From Puniceicoccaceae bacterium (GTDB lineage Bacteria > Verrucomicrobiota > Verrucomicrobiia > Opitutales > Coraliomargaritaceae), in assembly GCA_902587165.1 (NCBI GenBank), contig CACIKF010000009.1, forward strand, positions 1 through 51,763: DNA of 51,763 nt. Reading direction: 5' to 3'. Below are positions 26,105-35,355 of the stretch, piece by piece (the first letter of the stretch is position 1; each line of letters begins with the position of its first letter). A program made the translations under genes and the position numbers. The notes beneath the pieces were generated by a model. That model did not search any database. It saw nothing but the letters and a program-made list of their open reading frames with translations, and was not told the DNA's origin.

Positions 26105-29092
26105 ATGGGAGACTTTCACCAACAAGGACTCATTACGACTCTGCACCAGCTGAATAATCGGCCACTAGAAAAGCTGGAAGCTGATCTAATGCAGTTTAGA
26201 AAACGCCGACCGATGGCACTCGTCTTACCTTCTTTATATTCAGAACTAGAGGGTCCTGCGCTCTCGCACATTATTAGCGAGATCGCTGAAGTTCCTTATC
26301 TCGATCAAATTGTCGTAGGTCTCGATAGGGCGAATGAAGCAGAATACCGGCACGCACTTGAATTTTTCGGGCATTTGCCGCAACAACCACAAGTTCTATG
26401 GAACGATGGACCACGTCTACGCGCTATTGATACTTTACTCTCCGAGAAAGGCCTAGCTCCTAAAGAGCCTGGCAAAGGCCGTAACGTTTGGTATATGTTT
26501 GGCTACGTCATCGCCTCAGGTAAAGCGAGGGCAGTCGCACTCCATGATTGCGATATCACCACCTACAAGCGCGAGATGTTGGCGAGGCTGATCTATCCTG
26601 TGGCAAATCCTTCGCTTAGCTATAAATTTTGTAAAGGCTACTATGCACGTGTTGCCAACGGTTCGATGAATGGGCGTGTTTGTCGTTTACTCGTTACACC
26701 TCTGATACGAGCGCTGAAGAAGGTATGCGGCTCGGATGATTACCTTGATTACCTCGACAGCTTTCACTATCCGCTTGCGGGTGAGTTTGCTATGCAAAAT
26801 GACGTGATTGAAGACATTCGTATACCCTCCGACTGGGGCTTGGAAATGGGTGTGCTCTCTGAGATACAGCGTAACTATGCGAGCAACCAAATTTGCCAGG
26901 TCGACGTTGCCGACGCCTACGACCATAAGCACCAAGATCTTTCGCTCGAAGATCGTAGTTGCGGCCTCTCTAAGATGAGTTGCGATATAACTAAATCGCT
27001 TTACCGGAAGATGGCTACTCAGGGACAGGTTTTTTCTCACGAATCGGTACGCACGATTAAAGCTGCCTACTACCGTATCGCACTTGATCTAATTGAGAGT
27101 TATAACAGCGACGCCGCTATTAATGGGCTAAAATACGATCGCCATACAGAGGGCTCTGCCGTAGAAGTCTTTGCCGAAAACATTCTCGCTGCGGGCGAAG
27201 AATTCCTCGATCCGAGTAATTCGATGGACGTTCCCTTTATGCCTAGTTGGAAGCGTGTCATTTCTGCAGTGCCGGACATTTTGCACCGTCTTCGCGTAGC
27301 AGTCGAGGAAGACCGTCTGGAATTCGGCTCAGAGATTGTTTTGAATCCGTCTCTGCATACGAAGGCCAAAGGCTTTCGCCAGCGTGTAGCCTTCCATGTT
27401 AAGGAGATTTATGGCGATGAAGATGTGGATGAAATCACCGACGAATTGATGGAAGCGGCTAACATTTCTGAGCACGCATCGCCCCTCGCGCTTGGTATGA
27501 GCAAGTGGGATCAGTCCGATGTGATGATGATTACTTATGGCGACTCAATTAAAAAGGAAGGCCGTCCACCGCTACGCGAGCTGAATAACTTTATGGTCAG
27601 CCAGCTTAAAAATACCATGAGCGGCGTGCATATTCTTCCTTTCAACCCTTATAGTTCAGACGACGGGTTCTCTGTCATTGACTACACCGCAGTCAATCCA
27701 GAACTCGGATCTTGGGATGATATCACTGCGCTTGCTAACGAGTTTTCAGTCATGGCTGACCTCGTAATTAATCACTGCTCGCGAGAATCCCTATGGTTTA
27801 AAAACTACGAGAAGAATAAAGCGCCAGGTCGCGGTTATTTTATTAACGGTTTAGAATTCGAAGACCTCTCCCAAGTCGTTCGCCCGCGCAGTACGCCTTT
27901 ACTAACCGAGATACATGCTGTCGATGGGGTTAAACAAGTTTGGTGCACTTTCGGTGAAGATCAGGTCGATCTAAATTACCGTAATCCAGATGTGTTGCTA
28001 GAGATCGTTCGCATTATCCGCCATTATGTCGAGCAGGGTATCCATTTCTTTCGCTTAGATGCTATTGCTTTCCTCTGGAAAGAATCTGGTACTAGTTGCG
28101 TGCACCTACCTCAGACGCACGAACTGATTAAGTTACTGCGTCTAGTCATTGAAAATCTCGACCCGAGTGCGGTCATCATTACTGAGACGAATGTACCGAA
28201 CCGTGAGAATCTTAGTTACTTTGGCAACGATAACGAAGCGCATCTGATTTATAATTTTTCACTGCCACCTTTGTTACTTTACTCTATTCTTAGCGGCGAC
28301 TGTAAGCACCTAAAAACATGGATGACCTCCATGCCTCCTGCTCGTAGTGGGCGCGCCTATCTGAACTTTATTGCGTCACACGATGGCATCGGCCTAAGGC
28401 CTGCTGAGGGTCTGCTCTCTCCAAGAGAACTCGATGGTTTGATCGAAAACATTCGTGAGTCGGGTGGCGAAATCTCGATGCGCCGAACACCGCAAGGCGA
28501 TTTGACCCCCTACGAGGCCAATATTTCTCTTTACAGTGCAATGGAGCGTCCTATCGATGGCGAGGTTGATGATTTTCAAATGGCGCGTTTCATCTGCGCA
28601 CACACCATCATGCTAGCCCTCGAAGGCCTACCTGCGATTTATATCCATAGTCTACTCGGCACGGAGAACAATCGCGAGGGTATGGTACATTCTGGTCGCG
28701 CCCGCACGATTAATCGATACCACTGGGAGGCTGACGATCTTTATGCAGCTCTAGACGATGATGGACGCCACCACAAGGCGGTCTTCGCTGAAATGAAACG
28801 CCTCATTCAAATCCGTATAGCACAAGACGCCTTCCATCCCAACGCCACACAGTATACGCTACACTTTTCTGATCAAATCTTCGCTTTTTGGCGAGAGAGT
28901 CTTGACCGTAAACAATCACTCTTTGCTCTGCATAATGTCTCTTCTGAAAGGCAAACGATTCCGCTCGTTGAACTCAACCTTATAGCCACTGAGGCATGGG
29001 TCGATCTGATCAGCGGCTTTGCCTACGAGGACCTGGCCGGACAGATTGTGCTCGAGCCTTACGACTGCGTCTGGATTACAAATAAAGGGTGA
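26105..29092 (+). CDS. Fused glucosyl-3-phosphoglycerate synthase and GH13_18 sugar phosphorylase (probable glucosylglycerate phosphorylase)
   Basis: This 995-residue protein has two enzymes. Residues 1 to about 415 are a GT81-type retaining transferase (MALVLPSLYSELEGPALSHI, GPRLRAID, GKGRNVWYMFGYV, the DxD motif as HDCDI with D148 and D150, SFHYPLAGEFAMQNDV), matching glucosyl-3-phosphoglycerate synthase. From about 418 to the end it is a GH13 subfamily 18 phosphorylase. It has VMMITYGDSI, LPFNPYSSDDGFSVIDY, VMADLVINHCS, FFRLDAIAF (nucleophile D652), VIITETNV (acid/base E694) and FIASHDGIG (D760). GH13_18 contains sucrose, glucosylglycerol and glucosylglycerate phosphorylases. Given the partner domain and the upstream phosphatase, glucosylglycerate is the likely substrate, giving glucose-1-phosphate and glycerate. 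No stop codon or frameshift separates the halves. It is cytoplasmic, with no signal peptide. I know the separate enzymes but not a characterised fusion. Confidence 0.9.
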   Translation: MGDFHQQGLITTLHQLNNRPLEKLEADLMQFRKRRPMALVLPSLYSELEGPALSHIISEIAEVPYLDQIVVGLDRANEAEYRHALEFFGHLPQQPQVLWNDGPRLRAIDTLLSEKGLAPKEPGKGRNVWYMFGYVIASGKARAVALHDCDITTYKREMLARLIYPVANPSLSYKFCKGYYARVANGSMNGRVCRLLVTPLIRALKKVCGSDDYLDYLDSFHYPLAGEFAMQNDVIEDIRIPSDWGLEMGVLSEIQRNYASNQICQVDVADAYDHKHQDLSLEDRSCGLSKMSCDITKSLYRKMATQGQVFSHESVRTIKAAYYRIALDLIESYNSDAAINGLKYDRHTEGSAVEVFAENILAAGEEFLDPSNSMDVPFMPSWKRVISAVPDILHRLRVAVEEDRLEFGSEIVLNPSLHTKAKGFRQRVAFHVKEIYGDEDVDEITDELMEAANISEHASPLALGMSKWDQSDVMMITYGDSIKKEGRPPLRELNNFMVSQLKNTMSGVHILPFNPYSSDDGFSVIDYTAVNPELGSWDDITALANEFSVMADLVINHCSRESLWFKNYEKNKAPGRGYFINGLEFEDLSQVVRPRSTPLLTEIHAVDGVKQVWCTFGEDQVDLNYRNPDVLLEIVRIIRHYVEQGIHFFRLDAIAFLWKESGTSCVHLPQTHELIKLLRLVIENLDPSAVIITETNVPNRENLSYFGNDNEAHLIYNFSLPPLLLYSILSGDCKHLKTWMTSMPPARSGRAYLNFIASHDGIGLRPAEGLLSPRELDGLIENIRESGGEISMRRTPQGDLTPYEANISLYSAMERPIDGEVDDFQMARFICAHTIMLALEGLPAIYIHSLLGTENNREGMVHSGRARTINRYHWEADDLYAALDDDGRHHKAVFAEMKRLIQIRIAQDAFHPNATQYTLHFSDQIFAFWRESLDRKQSLFALHNVSSERQTIPLVELNLIATEAWVDLISGFAYEDLAGQIVLEPYDCVWITNKG

Positions 29093-29227
29093 TTCCAAAT
29101 GTGAGTGTTCGTGTATGTAAGCCTCACACGATCTGTCCGTTACAGTTAGTTCACCTACAAGCTAGAGGGCTTGTTTAGCAAGATAGCGATTGCTTTTCGG
29201 TCCATTCGCTAGACGCTTCATCAGGCT

Positions 29228-29521
29228 ATGAAAAAACTCTTTTCGCTCTCGCATCCTAAGATCCGACCCGCTCGCCTTGTCGACTCGATCCGTGCGGAGA
29301 TGAACAAATACATCAAACGTGAGCGTAAGAAGAAGCTGCCTGATGGCGTCGACTTCTGGGACTTCGATTGCAAAGTCGGAGCAAGTATAGATGCGGCTAC
29401 GGATACTCACGTCTCCGCCTTATCAAAAGCTATTGGCGACGTTCTAGATGCGGGGAATGAGGCCGTCTACCTTGAGATAAAGGCCAAGCCAGCGAAGAGG
29501 ACGAAGAAGCCAAGCGATTGA
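29228..29521 (+). CDS. DUF6172-family small protein
   Basis: The 97-residue basic protein reads MKKLFSLSHPKIRPARLVDS, KRERKKKLPDGVDFWDFDC and ends YLEIKAKPAKRTKKP. I recognise this pattern as the DUF6172 family, found singly in many Gram-negative bacteria and without a known role. The length is typical. It is 135 bp after the fusion gene on the same strand; the gap shows only a loose TGTGAG/CTCACA inverted repeat with an 18-nt loop. Confidence 0.8.
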   Translation: MKKLFSLSHPKIRPARLVDSIRAEMNKYIKRERKKKLPDGVDFWDFDCKVGASIDAATDTHVSALSKAIGDVLDAGNEAVYLEIKAKPAKRTKKPSD

Positions 29522-29649
29522 GGCTGCGATTAAAACGATGCAGAGTTGGATCTGGAGTGAATGCGTAAAGATGCTAATAAAATTTTACTTTAGCGTCGTG
29601 AGTTGGATGACTAAGTATTTACACTATAGTCGATAGAAACTTCTTACTT

Positions 29650-30903
29650 TTATTCGTTTGCCATGGCCAAGCCTGCTAGTCTTCCTCCTGTCCAAGCAGC
29701 CTGGAAGTTGTAGCCACCGGTGATGCCGTCGATGTCGAGACACTCACCTGCAAAGTGTAGCCCTGGCACGAGACGACTCTCCATAGTTTTGAAATCGATC
29801 TCGTTGAGGCTGACACCTCCGCAGGTGACGAACTCGTCTTTGTTGGTGGTCTTACCTTGAACGCTGTAGCGACCTGATATGAGTTCTTGGATGAGGGAGG
29901 CCTCTTTGTCTTTAGTAAGTTGAGCCCATTTGAGATGGTCGTGGATACCAACGAATTCGACGAGGCGCTCCCAGAAGCGACGAGGAATCTGTTCGAAGAC
30001 TTTAGTTTTAACCTCTGTCTTACCATTGCGTAGCCTGTTGAATTGCTCGCGCACTTGTTCTTCGGATACATCTCCTAGCCAATTAACTTTGATTTCAAAA
30101 TGGTAGTTCTCATTCTGAAATGCACGGGCCTGCCACGCGGAGAGCCTGAGTATGGCGGGGCCACTCAGGCCACGATGGGTGATAAGGATGGGGCCTGCTT
30201 GCGTGTAGGATTTGGGTTGACCCGAGGAGCCTGCCGCTTGCGACGGTAGCACGTGTGAGACCGTGGCCTTCTTCACAGCAAGGCCGGAGAGGCCTTGAGT
30301 GCGTTTATCTGACAAGTTGAAGGCGAATAGTGAGGGAGCAAGCGGTGTGATGGTGTGGCCAAGAGCTTCAAGCGAGCGGGTCAGCGATGAGGCTTTTAAT
30401 GATCCACTCGCGACTAGTACTTTATCGACGGTGCTTTGAGTCTCATTTGATAGATGGATAATAAATCGGCCTTGTGACTGCTTGATACTTTTTATGCCGC
30501 ATTCTTTGCGCAGTTGGACGCCTGTGGCTTGGGCGGCCTGGTGGAAGCAGTCGATGATGGTCTGCGAGTCGTCGGTAGTCGGAAACATGCGGCCATCTGG
30601 TTCGGTTTTGATCGCAACGCCGCGTGCGGCGAACCAATCTATGGTGTCTTGTGGTTGCCAGCGGTGGAAGGCGCCGAGTAATTCATGTTCTCCTCTCGGG
30701 TAGCGGGTGGTCAGTTCGTTGGGATCAAAGCAGTTATGCGTGACGTTGCAACGGCCACCACCGGAGATTTTGACTTTAGTTAAGGTCCGCTTACTCTGCT
30801 CATAGATGATGACATTTGCCGAAGGATTGGCTTCGGCTGTCGTAATGGCTGCGAAGTAACCCGCAGCGCCCCCGCCGATGATTGCTATCTTCAAACTGCT
30901 CAT
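29650..30903 (-). CDS. BaiN/HI0933-family NAD(P)/FAD-dependent oxidoreductase
   Basis: The 417-residue flavoprotein has the dinucleotide fold IAIIGGGAAGYFAAI, KVKISGGGRCNVTH (a hallmark of the HI0933 family), PDGRMFPTTDDSQTI, THRGLSGPAIL and the C-terminal FAGECLDIDGITGGYNFQAA. Substrates for this family are uncertain; some members act on bile acid intermediates, most are unassigned. It is 109 bp after the ABC-F gene on the same strand and may share its transcript. Confidence 0.9.
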   Translation of the reverse strand: MSSLKIAIIGGGAAGYFAAITTAEANPSANVIIYEQSKRTLTKVKISGGGRCNVTHNCFDPNELTTRYPRGEHELLGAFHRWQPQDTIDWFAARGVAIKTEPDGRMFPTTDDSQTIIDCFHQAAQATGVQLRKECGIKSIKQSQGRFIIHLSNETQSTVDKVLVASGSLKASSLTRSLEALGHTITPLAPSLFAFNLSDKRTQGLSGLAVKKATVSHVLPSQAAGSSGQPKSYTQAGPILITHRGLSGPAILRLSAWQARAFQNENYHFEIKVNWLGDVSEEQVREQFNRLRNGKTEVKTKVFEQIPRRFWERLVEFVGIHDHLKWAQLTKDKEASLIQELISGRYSVQGKTTNKDEFVTCGGVSLNEIDFKTMESRLVPGLHFAGECLDIDGITGGYNFQAAWTGGRLAGLAMANE

Positions 30904-31012
30904 TTAAAATCAGTGCACAAAGGCATCTACGAATTAGTCCAATTGGTACAAATGTTGAAGTCTCCGTTCATTGTAATAATTAGTGGATGGAATTATTCGT
31001 AGTAGAATCTTC

Positions 31013-32899
31013 TTAGTTTGCTTCCAGCCTCTCGAGCTGTTCGTAGGATCTGAGGATTTCGACCTCTAGTGCTTCCACTTTTTTGGCGTCGCCAGAGAGG
31101 TCGCTTTCCGGGTTTTGATAATACTCGGCTGAAGCCATTAGGTTGGAGAGTTTTTCTAGATCGATTTCTAAGTTTTCAATTTTAGAGGGAAGGGTTTTGA
31201 GGGCTTCGCGTTCCTTGTTGTTCAAACTACGCTTGGGCGTATCCTCGAGTGTGGGGAGTGGCGAGCTTGTTACTTTCCCTTTTCCTTTTTTGGAAGTTTT
31301 TCTAAATTCTTGTTTTTTAAGCCATTCTTCGCAGCCGCCTACATATTCTTCAATTGCGCCCTTGCCTTCGAGGGCGATTGTACTGGTGACGACGTTGTCG
31401 AGGAAGCTACGGTCGTGACTGACTAGTAAGAGTGTGCCGCTATATTCAAGAAGTCGTTCCTCGAGAAGCTCGACGGTTTCGATGTCGAGGTCGTTAGTTG
31501 GCTCGTCGAGAACGAGGACGTTAGCGGGCTGGAGAAAGAGCTTGGCCAAAAGTAGGCGCGCGCGCTCACCGCCAGATAGTTTACTGATGGGTGAGCGGGA
31601 CGTGTGCGGTGTGAAGAGGAAGTCTTGTAGATAGCTGAGGATGTGGCGGGGCTTGCCGTTGACGTTCACCATCTCGCCGGCAGGATGTACGTTTTCGGCG
31701 ACGCTTAGTTTGTCGTCGAGTTGGTCGCGATGCTGATCGAAGTAAGCGACTTCGAGCTTAGTGCCATGCATAATGCTGCCATTGTTGGGCTCGAGTTTTT
31801 TGAGCAATAGGTTGAGTAGAGTGGTCTTACCAGAGCCGTTGAGGCCAATTATGCCGATTTTGTCGCCTCGCCAGATGGTAGTACTGAAGTTATTAATTAG
31901 TGCTTGTTCGCCCCATGCATAGGAGATCTCGTTGACGGTAATGACTTTGCGACCAGATTGTTGTGCATCGCTTAGGTCGAGCTTGGTCTTGCCTTGGAAA
32001 TTTCGGCGCTCAGCACGTTCTTTGCGCATTTTTTTGAGTGCGCGGACGCGACCTTCGTTTCGGGTGCGTCGTGCCTGTATACCCTTGCGAATCCAAACCT
32101 CCTCTTCGGCGAGTTTTTTATCGAAGACGGCTTGTTGTTTGGCTTCGCCGGCGAGTAGCTCAGCTTTGCGGATTAGATAGGTTCTGTAGTCGCATTCCCA
32201 GCGGGTGAGTTGGCCTCGGTCGAGGTCGAGTGTTTTGTTGGCGACACGTTGGATGAAGGCGCGGTCGTGCGAGACGAAAAGTAGTGCGATGTCGGCTTTT
32301 CGGAGGAACTCTTCGAGCCAGCGGATACCCGGGATGTCGAGGTGATTGGTTGGTTCGTCGAGCAGCAGTATGTGTGGTTTGGCGATGAGAGCGCGGGCAA
32401 GGAGGGCACGGCGTTTGTTTCCACCAGAGAGTGAAGTGAACTCTTGGTCGCCGTCGAGCTCGACGCGCTGAAGTATGTTTTCGACTTTATTTTCGATGTC
32501 CCAACCACCGGTCTGGTCGAGCTGATGTTGTAGCTTGTCGAGTTGTTCGCCGATGCTTTCGTCTTCGGGGTGCTCTCCAATTTCGTGAAGCAGGTGATGA
32601 TATTGAGCAATGGTCTTCGCTGCCTTACCGAGGCCTTGGGCGACGATTTCGAAGACGGTGCCATCGAGGGTAGCCGGAACTTCTTGGTCGAGTTTGCCGA
32701 CTCGAAGGCTTGGGATGGCCTCGATCTCACCTGAATCGGGTTCAATTTCCCCGTTTAGGATACGCAGCAGGGTGGACTTGCCCTCACCATTACGACCGAG
32801 TAGGCAGATGCGCTCGCGCTTAGCGATGGTGAACCCAGCGTCGTCAAGAAGTTTAGGACCGCCGAAGGAGACGATGAGATTGCGGTAGGAGAGAAGCAC
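31013..32899 (-). CDS. uup: ABC-F family ATPase, Uup type
   Basis: The 628-residue protein has two ABC cassettes and no membrane domain. Walker A motifs are GRNGEGKST and GLNGSGKTT. The signatures are [15 protein letters not shown] and [15 protein letters not shown], each followed by [10 protein letters not shown] or [10 protein letters not shown]. An arm and linker rich in Arg/Lys lies between them, and a C-terminal coiled coil (residues about 545-628) is diagnostic of Uup. ABC-F proteins act on the ribosome or, for Uup, also on branched DNA. It starts 15 bp after ispD. Confidence 0.92.
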   Translation of the reverse strand: MLLSYRNLIVSFGGPKLLDDAGFTIAKRERICLLGRNGEGKSTLLRILNGEIEPDSGEIEAIPSLRVGKLDQEVPATLDGTVFEIVAQGLGKAAKTIAQYHHLLHEIGEHPEDESIGEQLDKLQHQLDQTGGWDIENKVENILQRVELDGDQEFTSLSGGNKRRALLARALIAKPHILLLDEPTNHLDIPGIRWLEEFLRKADIALLFVSHDRAFIQRVANKTLDLDRGQLTRWECDYRTYLIRKAELLAGEAKQQAVFDKKLAEEEVWIRKGIQARRTRNEGRVRALKKMRKERAERRNFQGKTKLDLSDAQQSGRKVITVNEISYAWGEQALINNFSTTIWRGDKIGIIGLNGSGKTTLLNLLLKKLEPNNGSIMHGTKLEVAYFDQHRDQLDDKLSVAENVHPAGEMVNVNGKPRHILSYLQDFLFTPHTSRSPISKLSGGERARLLLAKLFLQPANVLVLDEPTNDLDIETVELLEERLLEYSGTLLLVSHDRSFLDNVVTSTIALEGKGAIEEYVGGCEEWLKKQEFRKTSKKGKGKVTSSPLPTLEDTPKRSLNNKEREALKTLPSKIENLEIDLEKLSNLMASAEYYQNPESDLSGDAKKVEALEVEILRSYEQLERLEAN

Positions 32900-32914
32900 T
32901 TATTTAATTATGAG

Positions 32915-33625
32915 TTACGAATTAGGAATCTTTAGTAAGTGCTCGATGTAGCTTAGGTCGATGGGAGTGGTGAGTTTGGGGTTTGGGCGCTTGTTCGGAA
33001 CAAGCGTGGTTTTGAGGTCAATGGTGGCTAAGGCTGCAGTATCGTCGGTGATAGTGAGCTTCTTTTTAATAACATTTTGGTAGGCTTTAAGGATATTTTT
33101 CAAGGCGAATGCCTGCGGGGTTTCCATTGCCCAGACTCGGCTACGATCAAGGTCTTCGAGACTTAGTTTATGCAATTCGTCGGCTGCTTCGGTCCGCTTG
33201 ATTGTGTCGACGACGGGGTGTGCGAGGGAAGCGGCCTGGTCTTCTTGGACCGCTGAGTAGACATCTTTAATGGCTTCAGTGGTGATACAGGGGCGGGCGC
33301 AGTCGTGGATAAAGACGTAATCACAATTTTCGTCGATGGCGTTCAGGGCCTTCATGACGGAGAGCTGTCGTTCGGCGCCACCTAATACGACTTGTATTTC
33401 CAAATGACCGAAGCCGTGAGCTGCGATAATGGCTTCGATCGCTTTTTTTTGTATCTCATCACGGTAGACGATCAGGAAGCTATTAATGACGCAGGAGCGA
33501 TCAAATGCTTTCAAACTGTAGACGAGTGCGGGCTGGCCGTTAATGGGAGCGAGTATTTTGTCTTCTACCTGACCTTGCATGCGTTGTCCGCTACCGGCGG
33601 CAAGTAGTATAGCAATCGAGGACAT
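32915..33625 (-). CDS. ispD: 2-C-methyl-D-erythritol 4-phosphate cytidylyltransferase
   Basis: The 236-residue product has the CTP-binding start ILLAAGSGQRM, the central HDCARPCIT and the later VWAMETPQAF and ITDDTAAL, all IspD signatures. It makes CDP-methylerythritol in the MEP pathway. It lies one base after pyrF and 15 bp before the ABC-F gene, so it is the middle of a minus-strand operon. ispE is divergent about 800 bp away and ispF is at 15774, unfused. Confidence 0.94.
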   Translation of the reverse strand: MSSIAILLAAGSGQRMQGQVEDKILAPINGQPALVYSLKAFDRSCVINSFLIVYRDEIQKKAIEAIIAAHGFGHLEIQVVLGGAERQLSVMKALNAIDENCDYVFIHDCARPCITTEAIKDVYSAVQEDQAASLAHPVVDTIKRTEAADELHKLSLEDLDRSRVWAMETPQAFALKNILKAYQNVIKKKLTITDDTAALATIDLKTTLVPNKRPNPKLTTPIDLSYIEHLLKIPNS

Positions 33626-33626
33626 T

Positions 33627-34328
33627 TTAGCTAAGATCGGCTTGAATGGATTGTGCGGCTGCGGCGGGGTCTACGGCTTTTAAGATGGGGCGACCGACCA
33701 CGATATAGCTTGAGCCGGCCTCTGCAGCGGCGGCGGGTGTCATGACCCGCTTTTGCTCGTCGTCGGCGCTACCTGCAGGGCGGATGCCAGGGGTGACGAT
33801 GATGGGATCTCGCCCGAAGCGGGCCCGGAGGGGCGTAAGTTCTAAAGAGGAGCAGACGAGGCCTTGCACGCCCGACTTAAGGGTGATGTCGGCGAGGTGG
33901 AGGACTTGGTCTTCGGGAGTGCCCTCGATATTGAGTGAGCGTAGTTGGACTTCGTCCATCGAAGTGAGCACGGTAACGGCGAGGAGATTGAGATGGGGAG
34001 CGTGATCGTTACGGCTTTTGTTAGCCCACTTAAGCATTTCGCCTCCGCCACTTGCATGGAGTGTGAGCAATTCGACGGGAAGGGTGGCGATGCTTTCTAC
34101 GGCTTTGGCCACGGTGTTGGGTATGTCGTGCAACTTTAGGTCGAGAAATACCTTATACCCGCGGTCGGCAATCTCGCGGACGAAGTCTGGGCCGTATGCG
34201 GTGAATAGCTGCAGACCGATTTTGACCCACTTGATTGAGTCGCCAAGATGGTCGAGCATGGCTCGTGCTTCTTCGCAGGTTTCGAGATCGAGTGCTAAAA
34301 TGAGTTGGCAGGGCGCTTGCTTGGACAT
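33627..34328 (-). CDS. pyrF: Orotidine 5'-phosphate decarboxylase
   Basis: The 233-residue TIM barrel starts MSKQAPCQLILALDLETCEE. It has the catalytic segment DLKLHDIPNTV, KIGLQLFTAYGP, VTPGIRPAGS and SSYIVVGRPIL. It makes UMP in pyrimidine synthesis. The open frame reaches 34466, but the ATG at 34328 aligns with the family start, and the upstream part overlaps the divergent ispE region. It heads the pyrF-ispD-ABC-F operon. Confidence 0.94.
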   Translation of the reverse strand: MSKQAPCQLILALDLETCEEARAMLDHLGDSIKWVKIGLQLFTAYGPDFVREIADRGYKVFLDLKLHDIPNTVAKAVESIATLPVELLTLHASGGGEMLKWANKSRNDHAPHLNLLAVTVLTSMDEVQLRSLNIEGTPEDQVLHLADITLKSGVQGLVCSSLELTPLRARFGRDPIIVTPGIRPAGSADDEQKRVMTPAAAAEAGSSYIVVGRPILKAVDPAAAAQSIQADLS

Positions 34329-34428
34329 GCTTTGAGATATAGGGAGCGATTTTAGCCGATGGCAAAGTGCAAAATTAGAAAATTTCATGGTAGAGCACAG
34401 CAGGATTCCTCTTAATAGCATAATTACT

Positions 34429-35307
34429 ATGAAATCCGTGAAACTCGAATCACCTGCAAAAATCAACCTTATGCTTTCCGTGCATGGGCAGCGAGACGAT
34501 GGCTTTCACGCGTTAACCTCAGTGGTGGCGCCTTTGGTTTTTGGGGATACTTTAATTGTTTCTCTCAATGAAGCAGGAGTAGATCGTTTAAATTGTAGTG
34601 ATTCCGCAGTGCCTACGGGCCTTGCAAACTTGATCGTGAAGGCGGCGGTGGCGTTTCGCGAAGAGCTCGGAGAGAACATCTACTTTGACTTCGTTTTAAA
34701 TAAGCGCATACCTATGGGCGCTGGTTTGGGGGGCGGTAGTAGTAATGCCGCAGTGGCTCTGTGCGCTATGAATCAATTGAGAGGCGATTGCATGACTAAA
34801 GAGCAACTAAGAGCCATTGCTGCAGAGCTTGGCTCAGATTGTCCGTTTTTTATCGATTCGATCCCTTCGAAGATGTCTGGGCGTGGCGAGGTGCTTGAAG
34901 CATTGCCTATCGAATTGTCTAAGGCACTACGAGGACAGAGGATTGTTTTGTTTAAACCAGATTTTGCAATTAATACGGCAGTTGCCTACATTCGCCTTAT
35001 CGAATCGAGACCCTCGGTTTATGAATCTTTGGAGCTAGCTGCCAATCGATTGACCCTGTTTAAAGACACGAAAAAGCTTGAAGGGCTGCTTCATAATACC
35101 TTCGAGGGCAATCTGGGTCATAAGTATTTGGCCATCCCCTGTCTGTTAACTGAACTTCGATTAGCAGGCTTTGCTTGTTTGATGAGCGGAAGCGGTAGCT
35201 GCTGTTTTGCCTTGGCCGAGGATGCAGGCGAAGTTTCGAGGATTCGTGACATCTGCGAAGAGGCCTGGGGCTCGAGCATATTTTTTATTGAAACTTCAAT
35301 TCTCTGA
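34429..35307 (+). CDS. ispE: 4-diphosphocytidyl-2-C-methyl-D-erythritol kinase
   Basis: The 292-residue GHMP kinase has the opening SPAKINLMLSV, GQRDDGFHAL, the ATP loop PMGAGLGGGSSNAAV and DCPFFI, and a C-terminal MSGSGSCCFAL. It phosphorylates CDP-ME, the step between IspD and IspF. The ATG at 34429 is chosen; a GTG-opened extension to 34387 overlaps the region upstream of pyrF. It is followed after 48 bp by ptsI. Confidence 0.94.
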   Translation: MKSVKLESPAKINLMLSVHGQRDDGFHALTSVVAPLVFGDTLIVSLNEAGVDRLNCSDSAVPTGLANLIVKAAVAFREELGENIYFDFVLNKRIPMGAGLGGGSSNAAVALCAMNQLRGDCMTKEQLRAIAAELGSDCPFFIDSIPSKMSGRGEVLEALPIELSKALRGQRIVLFKPDFAINTAVAYIRLIESRPSVYESLELAANRLTLFKDTKKLEGLLHNTFEGNLGHKYLAIPCLLTELRLAGFACLMSGSGSCCFALAEDAGEVSRIRDICEEAWGSSIFFIETSIL

Positions 35308-35355
35308 GGAGACCCTCATACTCTCAGTTTCTTCTTCTACTTACTGAAAATTACT

